NCBI RefSeq assembly: GCF_002159665.1
Contig: NZ_NFJC01000006.1
Location: 1 to 64,000, forward strand
Origin: Desulfovibrio sp. An276
Lineage (GTDB): Bacteria > Desulfobacterota > Desulfovibrionia > Desulfovibrionales > Desulfovibrionaceae
Reading direction: 5' to 3'
DNA: 64,000 nt
This document shows, piece by piece, positions 8,651 through 17,894 of this stretch (its first letter is position 1; each line of letters opens with the position of its first letter). Made by a program: the position numbers and the translations under genes. The notes beneath the pieces are model-generated. The model made no database searches, had not been told where the DNA came from, and was given only the letters and a program-made list of their open reading frames with translations.

Positions 8651-9850
8651 TCAGAATTCGGGATCGCGCTGGGCTGTCTGGTGGCTCAAGGGACGCACAA
8701 TGTAGGATTTGCTGCCAATTTTGGGCAGGATCACCTGTTTTCCCACATGGAAGAAGGAAACCGGCCTGCCGGTCTTGGGAGCGTGGCTGAACACCTCACG
8801 GATTTTCCTGCTCAGGGAGACAAACTGGCTTGGGGGCGGGAGGATTTTGATGTCGTCCCTTGCGAAGCCATGCCAGGCCACAAGGGCGGGTGTCCCTTCG
8901 ACACTTGCATCTGCAATAAGGGGAGCTGCAGCAAGGGGAGCAGCCTGGCTTTCAGCTTCGGAGACAATCCTTGTGGCAAGCTCTCGGGCTCTCGCATGCG
9001 TGCTCATGCCGACTGTACTCACAGTTGCGGGCTCTATGTGGCCCTTTTTGCGCATAGTCATGTGCAGCGGCGGTTCCGGGTCCACAAAGAGTTCGTTCAT
9101 GTAGTCGCTGACTGTAACAAACCGGTCGCATCCACCGGCCTTGAGCTGGGCAATGACGCGGGGCATATCATCCACTGTGGTTTTGTGAATATCGTGAAAC
9201 AGGAAGATGCCGCGCAAATGTCCGCGCGCGGCAATGCGTCCGCGTGGATCACGAAGCTGGGCATAGTCTGCAGGCAGGTGTTTCCAGTCCTCTGTGTCGT
9301 AGGACCAGGTGACAATGCGCATGCCAAACTCCGCAGCCATCTGTGCGAGCGCGTGATCTTGTTCCCCATAGGGAGGACGAAAGAGCACGGGTTCGGCTCC
9401 ACAGGCGCGCAAAAGCCTGTCTGTCTTATCCAGCTCCTCCCATCTGCGCTGCTGGGAAATGCGCCTGAAATTCGGGTGCCGGTAGGAATGGCTGGCAACT
9501 TCATGGCCCTCGGCAACGACCCTGCGCACAACATGGGGGAGCTTGGCAACATTTGCGCCGAGCATGAAGAAGGTAGCGGGAACACCATAGTAGTCTAGGG
9601 TGTCCAGCAGCTGGGGCGTGTAGTTGGACGGGCCGTCGTCAAAGGTTATGGCACAGAGGTTCTCGCCCATGGTCTGCTCGTAGATGAGCCTGCCATGGTA
9701 GGGCGTATAATCCTGTGTCAGCTCTTCCTGCGCTTCGGAAGGAGTACTCTGGGGCATGGTTCCGGTCGCGCGGGCCAGATCTGTCCAAAGACAGGACAAT
9801 ACGAGAAGAGTCGAGAACAGGAAAAGGGAGAAAAATGTGCGTTGCAGCAT
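8651..9850 (-). CDS. secreted polysaccharide deacetylase (NodB homology domain)
   Basis: This 399-residue protein begins with a hydrophobic signal sequence (residues 1-28, possible cleavage after ARA). A carbohydrate esterase 4 domain follows (about 60-245). The metal triad is visible as Asp72 in TFDDGPS and His121 and His125 in HSYRHP. RPPYGEQ and FLFHDI complete the domain. Such enzymes remove N-acetyl groups from peptidoglycan or extracellular polysaccharide. The C-terminal 150 residues are rich in Ala and Ser, then basic, and match no domain I recognise. The start is chosen for the signal peptide since the ribosome binding site is weak. Nearby polysaccharide genes suggest an envelope role. 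Confidence 0.87.
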   Translation of the reverse strand: MLQRTFFSLFLFSTLLVLSCLWTDLARATGTMPQSTPSEAQEELTQDYTPYHGRLIYEQTMGENLCAITFDDGPSNYTPQLLDTLDYYGVPATFFMLGANVAKLPHVVRRVVAEGHEVASHSYRHPNFRRISQQRRWEELDKTDRLLRACGAEPVLFRPPYGEQDHALAQMAAEFGMRIVTWSYDTEDWKHLPADYAQLRDPRGRIAARGHLRGIFLFHDIHKTTVDDMPRVIAQLKAGGCDRFVTVSDYMNELFVDPEPPLHMTMRKKGHIEPATVSTVGMSTHARARELATRIVSEAESQAAPLAAAPLIADASVEGTPALVAWHGFARDDIKILPPPSQFVSLSRKIREVFSHAPKTGRPVSFFHVGKQVILPKIGSKSYIVRPLSHQTAQRDPEF

Positions 9851-10081
9851 TGGAGTACCGTCCGCTGAAAAATGACAGGCAGGTTTCTACTATCCCGAAA
9901 ACAAAACTGCAACTTTTTCCAAACCTGCGAGGCGCCCTGCGGAGGACTTTTTGTCGGAGTTTGCCTGTGTCCGGCGAAAAGTGTTCAGAGGTGGGAGGGG
10001 GGCTTCTTGCGCCATGCAGGCCCGTTTGCGAAATTTTTCGGGCAGAGGATGCGTCCCGGAAAATTTTTTGTCACAAAGTTG

Positions 10082-10110
10082 TTGACAAACAGCAAAAGTC
10101 TGCGTATCAC
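10082..10110 (+). promoter_or_regulatory. sigma70-type promoter of the tRNA-Val/tRNA-Asp operon
   Basis: TTGACA (10082-10087), a 17-base spacer and TATCAC (10105-10110) place a transcription start about seven bases before the mature tRNA-Val. Confidence 0.65.
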
Positions 10111-10124
10111 TACTCTTCGCATGG

Positions 10125-10200
10125 GGGCAGTTAGCTCAGTTGGTAGAGCATCGCCTTCACACGGCGGGGGTCACAAGTTCAAGTCTTGTACTGCCCACCA
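10125..10200 (+). tRNA. tRNA-Val (CAC)
   Basis: A complete cloverleaf: acceptor GGGCAGT/ACTGCCC, D-stem GCTC/GAGC, anticodon stem TCGCC/GGCGG with loop TTCACAC (anticodon CAC), T-stem ACAAG/CTTGT with loop TTCAAGT, encoded CCA. It is followed 15 bases later by tRNA-Asp in one transcript. Confidence 0.97.
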
Positions 10201-10215
10201 CCCCATGTCTACCGC

Positions 10216-10292
<77 letters not shown>

Positions 10293-10305
10293 ATACATTG
10301 AAATC

Positions 10306-10349
10306 AAAGGACTTTGTTCGACTTTGAAGGTCAACAAAGTCCTTTTTTT
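10306..10349 (+). terminator. terminator of the tRNA operon
   Basis: Arms AAAGGACTTTGTT and AACAAAGTCCTTT form a 13-bp stem followed by a T run ending at 10349, starting 13 bases after tRNA-Asp. Confidence 0.92.
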
Positions 10350-10965
10350 CATGCAGTTAGCTTTCATGGGCGTTTGTAGCTGTTCTTCTTCGACCACACG
10401 ACTTGGGTCGATTTGTGAAGGTGAATGTACAGGTTTTGCCCAAAGCCGCTCTGAGTACCTTAACCCGACCTTCACAAAAAAGCCTATTGTTAACAGCTAT
10501 AAAAATAAGATCTTGAGTTCCTTCACCAAGAAATTTCCGGCATTCCTTGTCAGCCCCAAACAGTCCACGGGACTGCTTTTGGGATTGTCTGAAGCACCTT
10601 GCGTGTTCTAGGGTCTCTCCTTTCATATCGAGCGTTTTACGGTATTTTGTGCGGTACTTCTCACTTTGGGCAGCAGGGAGCCGTCAAAGATACCGTAAAT
10701 GTGGTGCAACTACGCTGCATAACAAGCAATTTATGCTTCTGTTTGTCTCTGCATCATCAGAATTTGGTATGAGAAACGGTATGACCTGAGACTCGCAGGG
10801 CAGTTCACTTTTCTTCCTGTCATACCAATGGCAGGAAGCAGAGGCAGTCACTTATCGGGAAAATCTGGTCTAGGCACAGGTATACACCAAAAGAAGGCTG
10901 GCAGTCTCCAATGTATACCAGTCAGGGCAAGCCCTGCGCTGTGCACACTGCTACCCTTCATGGCG
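10350..10965. other. gene-poor zone downstream of tRNA operon with paired inverted repeats
   Basis: I find no supportable gene in these 616 bases. Short frames exist on both strands but have no recognisable content. Three inverted pairs built on GGTAT are present: TTTACGGTAT/ATACCGTAAA (10636-10645, 10690-10699), GGTATGAC/GTCATACC (10778-10785, 10819-10826) and GGTATACA/TGTATACC (10879-10886, 10912-10919). Position beside a tRNA operon is where integrated elements often leave scars, but no integrase remnant was recognised. Confidence 0.6.
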
Positions 10966-12333
10966 CTACACCATTGCCAGAAAGAGAAAGCTTGCGTGCA
11001 GAGCGGAAGCAAGGCTCACGAAAAGGCTTTCCGCGTATCCTTGCCAGCTTCTTCCAGCCCAAACCAGTTGCATTCCCTGATGAGGGCAGGCGTTGATACA
11101 GTTCCTGCACAAAACGCAGGACAGACCAGGGCTTCCCTTGCGTATTCTGTCCATGTCCAGGGCTCCGTAACGACAAACCCTGGTGCAGGCACCACACTGT
11201 GTGCAGGCTTTTGTTATGCGCACGCGCCAGGGAGCAATTTTGCCAGCCACGCAGGCGAGAAGTCCCAGAGGGCAGAAAAGAGTGCAGTAGCATGCCTGGC
11301 CATATCTGCGGCTCCAGAAGAGGGCACAGGGAAGCAGGAACAGGCCCAGAAGGAGAGCGCAGGCCATGGCGAGAGATAATGGGGCTCCACTCAATCTGAG
11401 CGCAAAGGTGCAGGCAATGACAAGCCCAAGCATGCACAGGCGCCAGAAAAGGGGGTGCAGGCGCTTTTCCGCCTGTCTTTTCCTGTCCGCCGCCGCAGCG
11501 TCCCAGGAGCCAAAGTAGCATAGATGGCTGCACCAGGCAGGGCCAAGCAGAAGGATGGTGGCAAGGAAGAGCATCAGCATGAAGCCAGTCTCGCCCCTGT
11601 AGATTGCGCCAGCGACAATGACCCCCGGAACAGGGATGTGCAGGGAGCCAGTCATGGCAAAAAGGCCATAGCCCAGGCACGCCAGGGCAAATTGCCCGAA
11701 AAAGACCACGGAGAAGAGTCTCCAGATCAGAAGGCGCCTTTTGTGGGCAAGGGAACGATTGCCAAGCCAGTCGCAGACAAGGGCAGCCCAGAAAGCTGCC
11801 AAGAGCACCTGCAGTATAGCTGCCCCGGGCACAAGTCTTTCCGCAAGCAGCATGTACGGCATCTTGAGCCAGATGGGCAGCATGATCAAAAGGACAAGCG
11901 CAAAGGCCGTGCACTGTCTGCCACAGCTTTCGGTCTTTTTGCAAAACCAGCTCTTTCCGGGGTTGAGGGTAAGGAGCAGGGCAGTTCCCAGAGCCAGGGC
12001 AGCAACAGTGCCCAGTATGAGAACAAGTCTCAGCCATGGCGCGCCCATGGCCATGCGAATCTGCATGAACTGGTTGCAGGTCACAAACCATTCGACTGCA
12101 ATGGCAAGCAGCGCGACAAAGGAGACAGGGCGCATCCAGGCCGAGCGAAACAGGGTGGCAATGCCCCAGACAATGGCGCATGCCGCAAGTCCCGCGAGCC
12201 CTGCCCTGTAGCAGTGGGCAGCAAAGAGCAGAAGGCAGGGAACAAGCAAAAGAGGGACAGCTATCTGGCAGCGAGAAGGAACAAGGGGAGGAGTTGCGGG
12301 TTCAGGACTCATGGACGGCGTTCCAGGGAACAT
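10966..12333 (-). CDS. membrane polyferredoxin, NapH/CcoG-like 4Fe-4S protein
   Basis: The 455-residue protein is largely hydrophobic, with about eight to ten membrane segments. It carries cysteine motifs CSHLCYFGSWD and CYCTLFCPLG (the paired CxxxCP-type motifs of NapH-like proteins). Two 4Fe-4S sites of ferredoxin type follow near residues 375-425 (CTQCGACTRVC and CVLCRNCINACP). Such proteins pass electrons between the quinone pool and periplasmic or cytoplasmic partners. It stands alone, without nap, nos or cco genes beside it, so the partner is unknown. A second ATG at 12312 is possible. Neither start has a clear ribosome binding site. Confidence 0.8.
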   Translation of the reverse strand: MFPGTPSMSPEPATPPLVPSRCQIAVPLLLVPCLLLFAAHCYRAGLAGLAACAIVWGIATLFRSAWMRPVSFVALLAIAVEWFVTCNQFMQIRMAMGAPWLRLVLILGTVAALALGTALLLTLNPGKSWFCKKTESCGRQCTAFALVLLIMLPIWLKMPYMLLAERLVPGAAILQVLLAAFWAALVCDWLGNRSLAHKRRLLIWRLFSVVFFGQFALACLGYGLFAMTGSLHIPVPGVIVAGAIYRGETGFMLMLFLATILLLGPAWCSHLCYFGSWDAAAADRKRQAEKRLHPLFWRLCMLGLVIACTFALRLSGAPLSLAMACALLLGLFLLPCALFWSRRYGQACYCTLFCPLGLLACVAGKIAPWRVRITKACTQCGACTRVCRYGALDMDRIRKGSPGLSCVLCRNCINACPHQGMQLVWAGRSWQGYAESLFVSLASALHASFLFLAMV

Positions 12334-12465
12334 GGCTCGATGAGGGAAGAAGACAAGGGATGCCCAAAAGGGCTATACCATTCATGGGCGCCTGCAGTCT
12401 GACAGTTGCGACAACAGGGTTTGCAAAAAGCAAGAACTTTCTCCACATCCTCAGGAGGTGTGACC

Positions 12466-12942
12466 GTGAGCGAGGCTTTCATCTACCATCCCATAGGCAT
12501 TATTCACAGCGAGCACACGGATCCGGCCCATGGGCCAATTCAGCCCTGCTATGCCGATGGCTGTCTGGGAACAGTGGATGTCTTTGAGCAGTATACGCAG
12601 GGTCTCCAGGATCTCGATGGTTTTTCCCACATCATTCTTCTCTACCATTGTCACAGGGCAAAGCCCTGCCCCATGCTGGTGAAACCCTTTTTACAGAACG
12701 TGGAGCGCGGTCTTTTTGCCACCCGCATGCCGGGAAGGCCAAACCCAATAGGCATGAGCATTGTCCAGCTGCTCGGGCGCGAGGGCAATGTGCTGCATGT
12801 GGGCTCCATAGATGTGCTGGACGGAACTCCTCTTCTCGATATCAAGCCGTATTCGCGTCGCTTTGATCGCGTGGACAACACGAAAAACGGCTGGCAGGAC
12901 GAGGTGGACGACGAAACCGCAGCCTTTCGGGGATGCAGATAG
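12466..12942 (+). CDS. trmO: tRNA (N6-threonylcarbamoyladenosine-37-N6)-methyltransferase TrmO family
   Basis: The 158-residue protein matches the TrmO/TsaA (UPF0066) family, which methylates t6A at position 37 of some tRNAs using S-adenosylmethionine. Typical features are the N-terminal HPIGIIHSEH, DLDGFSHIILLY, the highly conserved RPNPIGMSIV and the C-terminal DIKPYSRRFDR. The start is GTG, placed by AGGAGG seven bases upstream (12453-12458). It is divergent from the polyferredoxin gene and convergent with the Nudix gene, hence monocistronic. Confidence 0.92.
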   Translation: MSEAFIYHPIGIIHSEHTDPAHGPIQPCYADGCLGTVDVFEQYTQGLQDLDGFSHIILLYHCHRAKPCPMLVKPFLQNVERGLFATRMPGRPNPIGMSIVQLLGREGNVLHVGSIDVLDGTPLLDIKPYSRRFDRVDNTKNGWQDEVDDETAAFRGCR

Positions 12943-12984
12943 CAAGCAACAAAGGATGCGATCTGATGCCCGGGAAATGACGCG

Positions 12985-13389
12985 CTACGCTACATTTTGC
13001 CGGGTCAGCAACATCTTGAGCTTCTCCACGGCTGCAATGTCGGCAGGAAGCCAGGAAACCTCGTCCAGCTCTTCAGGGGCAAGCCAGCGGGCAGCCTCAT
13101 GCTCCAGAAGATGGACCTCACCGCTGCGTATGCTGGCCAAAAAGCAGTGCATGGTGATGTGAAAGGTCGGATAGTCATATTCGACTGTCGTGACCAGCTC
13201 CTCGGGGACGATATCCACACGAAGCTCTTCCCTGATTTCCCTGACAATGGCCTCAGCCGGACTTTCGCCCTGCTCGACCTTTCCTCCGGGAAATTCCCAG
13301 CCGTCCTTGAAGTCTCCGTACCCGCGCTGCGTGGCCAGAATGCGCCCGTTGTGGTGTATCATGGCTGCGGACACTGTTATGTGTTTCAT
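12985..13389 (-). CDS. Nudix hydrolase, MutT-like (deoxy)nucleoside triphosphate pyrophosphohydrolase
   Basis: The 134-residue protein has a Nudix box at residues 36-58 (GGKVEQGESPAEAIVREIREEL) with the metal-binding REIREE intact and the usual glycine after it replaced by Arg. MutT-type enzymes hydrolyse damaged or non-canonical nucleoside triphosphates. The gene starts two bases after the end of the helicase frame (13392), so both are one transcription unit. The pairing of this Nudix type with PLD-helicase-DUF3427 proteins is, to my knowledge, recurrent in other genomes, which suggests joint function. Confidence 0.88.
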   Translation of the reverse strand: MKHITVSAAMIHHNGRILATQRGYGDFKDGWEFPGGKVEQGESPAEAIVREIREELRVDIVPEELVTTVEYDYPTFHITMHCFLASIRSGEVHLLEHEAARWLAPEELDEVSWLPADIAAVEKLKMLLTRQNVA

Positions 13390-13391
13390 TG

Positions 13392-16321
13392 CTATTCTCC
13401 TGTGAGGTATTCGTATAGTCCCTGTTCAACCGCCTGCTGCAGTTTCCAGCGTATCTCGAAGGCCCTGCCTTTCCCGTCGCGCAGAGTGACATCGTGAGGG
13501 GCACCGCAGGCCTCTATTTCGCCCAGGAAATAAAAGCTCTTGGCCTCGTTGTCGTTCTTGTTCTTGCGCACGAAAAGATAGATTGTCGTGTCTTCATACG
13601 GATTCTGCCTTGTCATGCGCCTGGCGTCATCCGAGTCTGCCCGCCTGTTTGTCTTGGAGAGGAAGAGGAGCTCCTGCCTGGAAAGGAAGCGGTCTTCGTA
13701 GGGGATGGCGTCACTGGGCTTGTCGTAGTTGATGAATATGGGCAGGGTTTTTGTCCCGGCATGATAGAAGTAGCCGCCGATGTTTTGCGCGGGCATAAGC
13801 TTGTCCCAGTCCAGCAGCCTGCACACATCGTCGTAGGTGTAGGATGCACCCAGCGACAGCATGGTTGCCTTGTACCGTGCCGAGTAGAGCGCCTGCCAGC
13901 GCCTTTCCACGAATGTACAGAGCTCTTCGACCATATGTTTGAAGTTTGCATCCTCAAGGGCCTGCACAAAGCCCGGATCTGCCTCCCATTCTCCATTTGG
14001 AGACACTGCAATGAAGGTCATGCCCCATTGTCGCGCTCTGTCCTGCTCTGTGCGCTCAAAGTTGTTGGTCAGCATGTTTTCCACGGATTGCAGATGGGCC
14101 TGTGTGGCCTTGTAGCCACATGCAGCGGCAAGCCTGCGAACAAGGCTGGCTTTGAGATGGTGTTCTCCCTCTAGGATGGAACGCAGCACAATGGTTTCCG
14201 ACAGGCGGACTGCATTTCCGAGTTTTCTGGACAGCCAGGCAATGCGCCTTGTCGCGTCCTGTGTAAGCCGGATCTGATAGTTTCGTTCGACCCTAGCAAG
14301 AAAGCTGTGGTATGAGTAGCCTGTGCCTTTTTGCAAGAATTTCACTGCGTCGATTTGCCCGTGCTCCTCGTAGTCTGTCAGATCGGGCACACGGCCAAGC
14401 TTGTTTTTGAGGGCCAGATACGCTTCTCTCAGGAGCTCCATGGAACTGGTCTTTGCCCTGTCTATGGCCTGATAGATTCTTTCCTTGGCAATCCTGTCAA
14501 AATGGATGGAGGAAATGCCGGGAATGTGCCTGGATTCGACGCTTACGATGCGGCGCAGCCTGTCCTTCCTGTACGAGAGATCGCCGGAAAGGGCCACGGG
14601 GATAAGGTAGTTGTTGTCGTAGTCACCGATGAAGTCGAGGACGACCACAAAGTCCTTGCCTTCGTGCTTTCTCAGGCCGCGGCCGAGCTGCTGGACAAAA
14701 ATGATGGGGCTTTGGGTTGGGCGCAGCAACAGGATCTGATTGACTTCCGGCAGATCGACGCCTTCGTTGAAAATGTCCACGGTCACCAGATAGTCGAGGC
14801 GTTCTTCCCCATTGCCAGAGGTGAGCCTGCGCACTGCCTCGTCCCTGACATCCTGACTGTCGTCTCCGGAAAGGGCAAGGGCCTTGTACCCGTTCTCGTT
14901 GAGGCCCTGAGCAATGTCCCAAGCCTTTTGTCTGCTTGATGCAAAGACAAGTCCCTTGACTCTTTCCCCGCAGTATCCGTAGTATTTCGCCTTTTCTATG
15001 ATGTGTCGAATATATTCCTTTTTCTCAAGACGCATGAATTCAGATGGGGTATAAGCTCTGTATTGGCGATCTGTGTTCTGAACAGCAAGGTCACCAATTC
15101 CAAAATAATGGAAAGGACAGAGCAAATCGTTCTTCATTGCGTCCTGAAGACGGATTTCATAGACAATGTTGTAGTCGAACAGACCGTAGATGTCGAAGCC
15201 GTCCGGCCTGTCCGGACTGCCTGTCATGCCAAGCCAGAACCTGGGCTGGAAATGGGCCATGATTTTCTGATAGCTGGGCGCCCCGGCCCTGTGGACCTCG
15301 TCTATGATGATGAAATCGAAGTCCGAGACCGCAAAGTCGTTCAGTTTCCTGGCCAGGGTTTGCATGGTGGCAAAGACGTACCTTCTGTTCTCTTCATGAA
15401 CAGTTCCGGACATAATGCCGTACTCGCCCTTGTCGCCGCCAAGAACACGCATGAAGGAAGACCTGGCCTGCCTTGCAATTTGTTCCCTGTGCACACAAAG
15501 AGCAGGCGTCTGGGCTGAAAGTCGCGGACGGCAAAGGCGGCAGCATAGGTTTTGCCCGTGCCTGTGGCAGAGATGAGTAGGGCGCGTTTTTGTCCCAGCT
15601 TCCACGCTTTTGCAAGGCGTTCGAGGAAGGCCTGCTGCATGGAGTTGGGAACAGGCTTTTCGCGCACAGGCATGATCTTTTCACGCAGTTTTTCAAGAGC
15701 CCGCATTTGCACAAGACGGGCTTTGTATTCCTGTTCGTAGTCCGCGAGGATATCCCTGGCTGGACGTGTCTTTTCGTGATTCCAGAGTTCGTCGAATTCC
15801 TTGAGGACGCTTCTTGCAAACTCGCCTGTGCCAAGACAGACCAGACGCGTATTCCATTCCCTGCTCAGCGAAAGGGCCCTGTCCGTCAGATTGGAACTTC
15901 CAACGATCAGCCGCAGGGTTTCGTCCCTTTCGAAGATATAGCCCTTGGTGTGAAAGCCGTCGCTGTTGTCCGGGCCTGTGCGGTAGATGCGCAGTTCTAT
16001 GTTGCCGAGGCTCAAAAGCTTGTGCAGGGCTGCAGGCTGGGTGAATGACAGGTAGTCTGTGGTGAGGATGCGTCCGGGAACATTTCTTTCTTCGAGCTCC
16101 TTCAGAATCTGCAAAAGCGGTGTGATACCCCCGAGAGTGATGAAGGCCACGCTGATGGAAAAGCTCTCGCATCCGGAGAGCTCGCTTTCAAGGTCCTCGA
16201 GAACCTTGTGCTGCCCGGGAATGTTCGAAAGCAGGCTGACGCGCAAAAACTCGTCCGATGGATGTGTGACATCCATGAAGGACGTCTTGAGACTTTCTGT
16301 CAGCTGCCTTGGGTCTTCCAT
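13392..16321 (-). pseudogene. PLD nuclease-superfamily II helicase-DUF3427 protein, frameshifted
   Basis: Two overlapping frames encode one protein of about 976 residues broken by a single-base shift near 15495. The N-terminal part (start ATG 16321, AGGAG upstream) has a phospholipase D-type nuclease domain with HTKGYIF (His124, Lys126) and GSSNLT (Asn144), then Walker A ATGTGKT (252-258). The shift falls in helicase motif Ia: LLFV ends in one frame and VHREQIARQA continues in the other. The second part has DEVH, GMTGSP, QLGRGLRKHEGK and a C-terminal DUF3427 region. Restoring one base in the GTGTGCAC stretch rejoins the frames. It may be a recent mutation, a sequencing error or programmed frameshifting. 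The family is found in accessory loci and is suspected in defence or repair. Confidence 0.85.
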
Positions 16322-16390
16322 GGGTCTTGTGCTCCTGTTTGGTCTTCTGCCTGGGTACGGAAAGATTCCTGTCCTGTTGCGAACAGCAAA

Positions 16391-16432
16391 GACCGCCCGC
16401 ACCCGGGACTTGTACCAGGCGTGCGAGCGGTC
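16391..16432 (-). terminator. terminator after the sugar-phosphate transferase gene
   Basis: Arms GACCGCcCGCAC and GTGCGaGCGGTC form a 12-bp stem with one mismatch. On the minus strand TTTGCTG follows, a weak T tract. It separates the polysaccharide genes from the helicase-Nudix unit. Confidence 0.6.
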
Positions 16433-16456
16433 TAGCAATACTTTGAAGAATGGAAG

Positions 16457-17806
16457 CTATCTTGCGCCCTTGGGGAAGAGCACGACACCAATGGTCTTCA
16501 GAATAATGGTAATATCCAGCAGAATGGAGATGTTCTTGATGTAGTAGAGGTCGTACTCAAGCTTGCGCAGGCTGTCTTCCACCGATGCGCCGTAGGGGTA
16601 GCAGACCTGGGCCCAGCCGGTCAGCCCCGGCTTTACAGTGTGACGCAGACCGTAATAGGGAATCTGCTTTTTCAGTTCCTGGACAAAGGTCATGCGTTCG
16701 GGCCTTGGACCTATGAAGCTCATGTCGCCCTTCAGAATGTTCCAGATCTGGGGAAGCTCGTCTATGCGCACTTTGCGGATGATGCGACCAACGCGGGTCA
16801 CGCGGTCATCGTGCTCCTTGGCCCAGACAGCACCGTTTTTCTCGGCATCCGTGCGCATGGAACGGAATTTGTAGACAGTGAATTCCTTTTCGAAAAGTCC
16901 TACGCGGTCCTGCTTGTAGATGATGGGGCCCTTGGATTCCAGGCGTATGGCAAGGGCCGTGATGAGCATGATGGGCGCGGCAGGGATGAGCAGCACAATG
17001 GAAATGAGCACGTCCAAAGCTCTTTTCAGGCGGCGCAGGGAACCTCTGGTATTGAGGTTGAAGCCTTCGGTCTGCAAGAGCCACTCTTCCGTTATCTGCG
17101 AGATGGGCAGGCTCTTGACCACATGTTCGTAGAAGCTGCGGATATCGACCACCATGGCACCGTGCAGCTTGGCTTCAAGCAGGGAATGGGCAATGTCGTC
17201 GTCTATGGGCGCATCGGGCAGGAGCAATATCATGGTTGCCCCATGCTCCTTTGCGGCCTCAAGCACATTGAAGGGAGCTCCAAGGCAGGGACCTGCGTCC
17301 GGATCCATGTCCCTCTCGCCCACGTAGCCAATGATGCGGGCCTTGGGGAGTCCTTCGTTCAGAAGCTGGCGTACCTTGCCTGCCCTGTCCACACCTACGA
17401 GCAGAATGCGCAGGGGGTGGGTGAGCTCGTCTGTATTGCGGTTGTATATGTAGCGCCAGGCAAGACAGAGCAGCAGAGAGAGCAGAAAGAGCAGGCTCGT
17501 GGTTGTTCTGTCAAAGCGCCAGTGCTGAAATGCATAGGATGCCGTGGCAGAACTGATGATACCAAGCACACAGGCTACCGAGACCCTGCCTATGGTCTCC
17601 TTGAAATCCTCGTTGCCGACATTGTAGGCGTCAAGAATGTAGAAGAAGAGCAGGTAAAAGAAGATGGTAAACAGGCAGGCGCCCGTATAGTCCTTGAGGA
17701 TATTGAGATCCGGCGCAATTGTCAGAAGTTCACAGGCAAGGAGTGCGATGAGTATGCACAAGAGATCCACTGCCTGCAGCAGCGCTCTGCGATAATTGCT
17801 GATCAT
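16457..17806 (-). CDS. undecaprenyl-phosphate sugar phosphotransferase (polyprenyl glycosylphosphotransferase)
   Basis: This 449-residue membrane enzyme starts exopolysaccharide or O-antigen repeat synthesis by moving a sugar phosphate from a UDP-sugar onto undecaprenyl phosphate. Four N-terminal membrane segments (residues 10-115) precede a CoA-binding-like Rossmann region. A fifth membrane segment (about 265-290) leads into the catalytic bacterial sugar transferase domain with YKFRSMRTDAE, RKVRIDELPQIWNILKGDMSFIGPRPE and PGLTGWAQV. The ATG start is preferred over an in-frame GTG 11 codons upstream. It follows the glycosyltransferase gene at 17895 in the same direction, with an 88-base gap. 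Confidence 0.9.
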   Translation of the reverse strand: MISNYRRALLQAVDLLCILIALLACELLTIAPDLNILKDYTGACLFTIFFYLLFFYILDAYNVGNEDFKETIGRVSVACVLGIISSATASYAFQHWRFDRTTTSLLFLLSLLLCLAWRYIYNRNTDELTHPLRILLVGVDRAGKVRQLLNEGLPKARIIGYVGERDMDPDAGPCLGAPFNVLEAAKEHGATMILLLPDAPIDDDIAHSLLEAKLHGAMVVDIRSFYEHVVKSLPISQITEEWLLQTEGFNLNTRGSLRRLKRALDVLISIVLLIPAAPIMLITALAIRLESKGPIIYKQDRVGLFEKEFTVYKFRSMRTDAEKNGAVWAKEHDDRVTRVGRIIRKVRIDELPQIWNILKGDMSFIGPRPERMTFVQELKKQIPYYGLRHTVKPGLTGWAQVCYPYGASVEDSLRKLEYDLYYIKNISILLDITIILKTIGVVLFPKGAR

Positions 17807-17894
17807 GGTGGATAAACCCTTTGTTTCGTGGAAATGCACTGCCCCGTGTATCCGGGGCCCAGATTTGTCGAATTGTTTTCAGGCCAACGTCCGC

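Noticed and set aside
10350-10630. Integrase or transposase remnant next to the tRNA operon
   Set aside because: I read all frames and found no recombinase motif. Only the inverted repeats remain as evidence.
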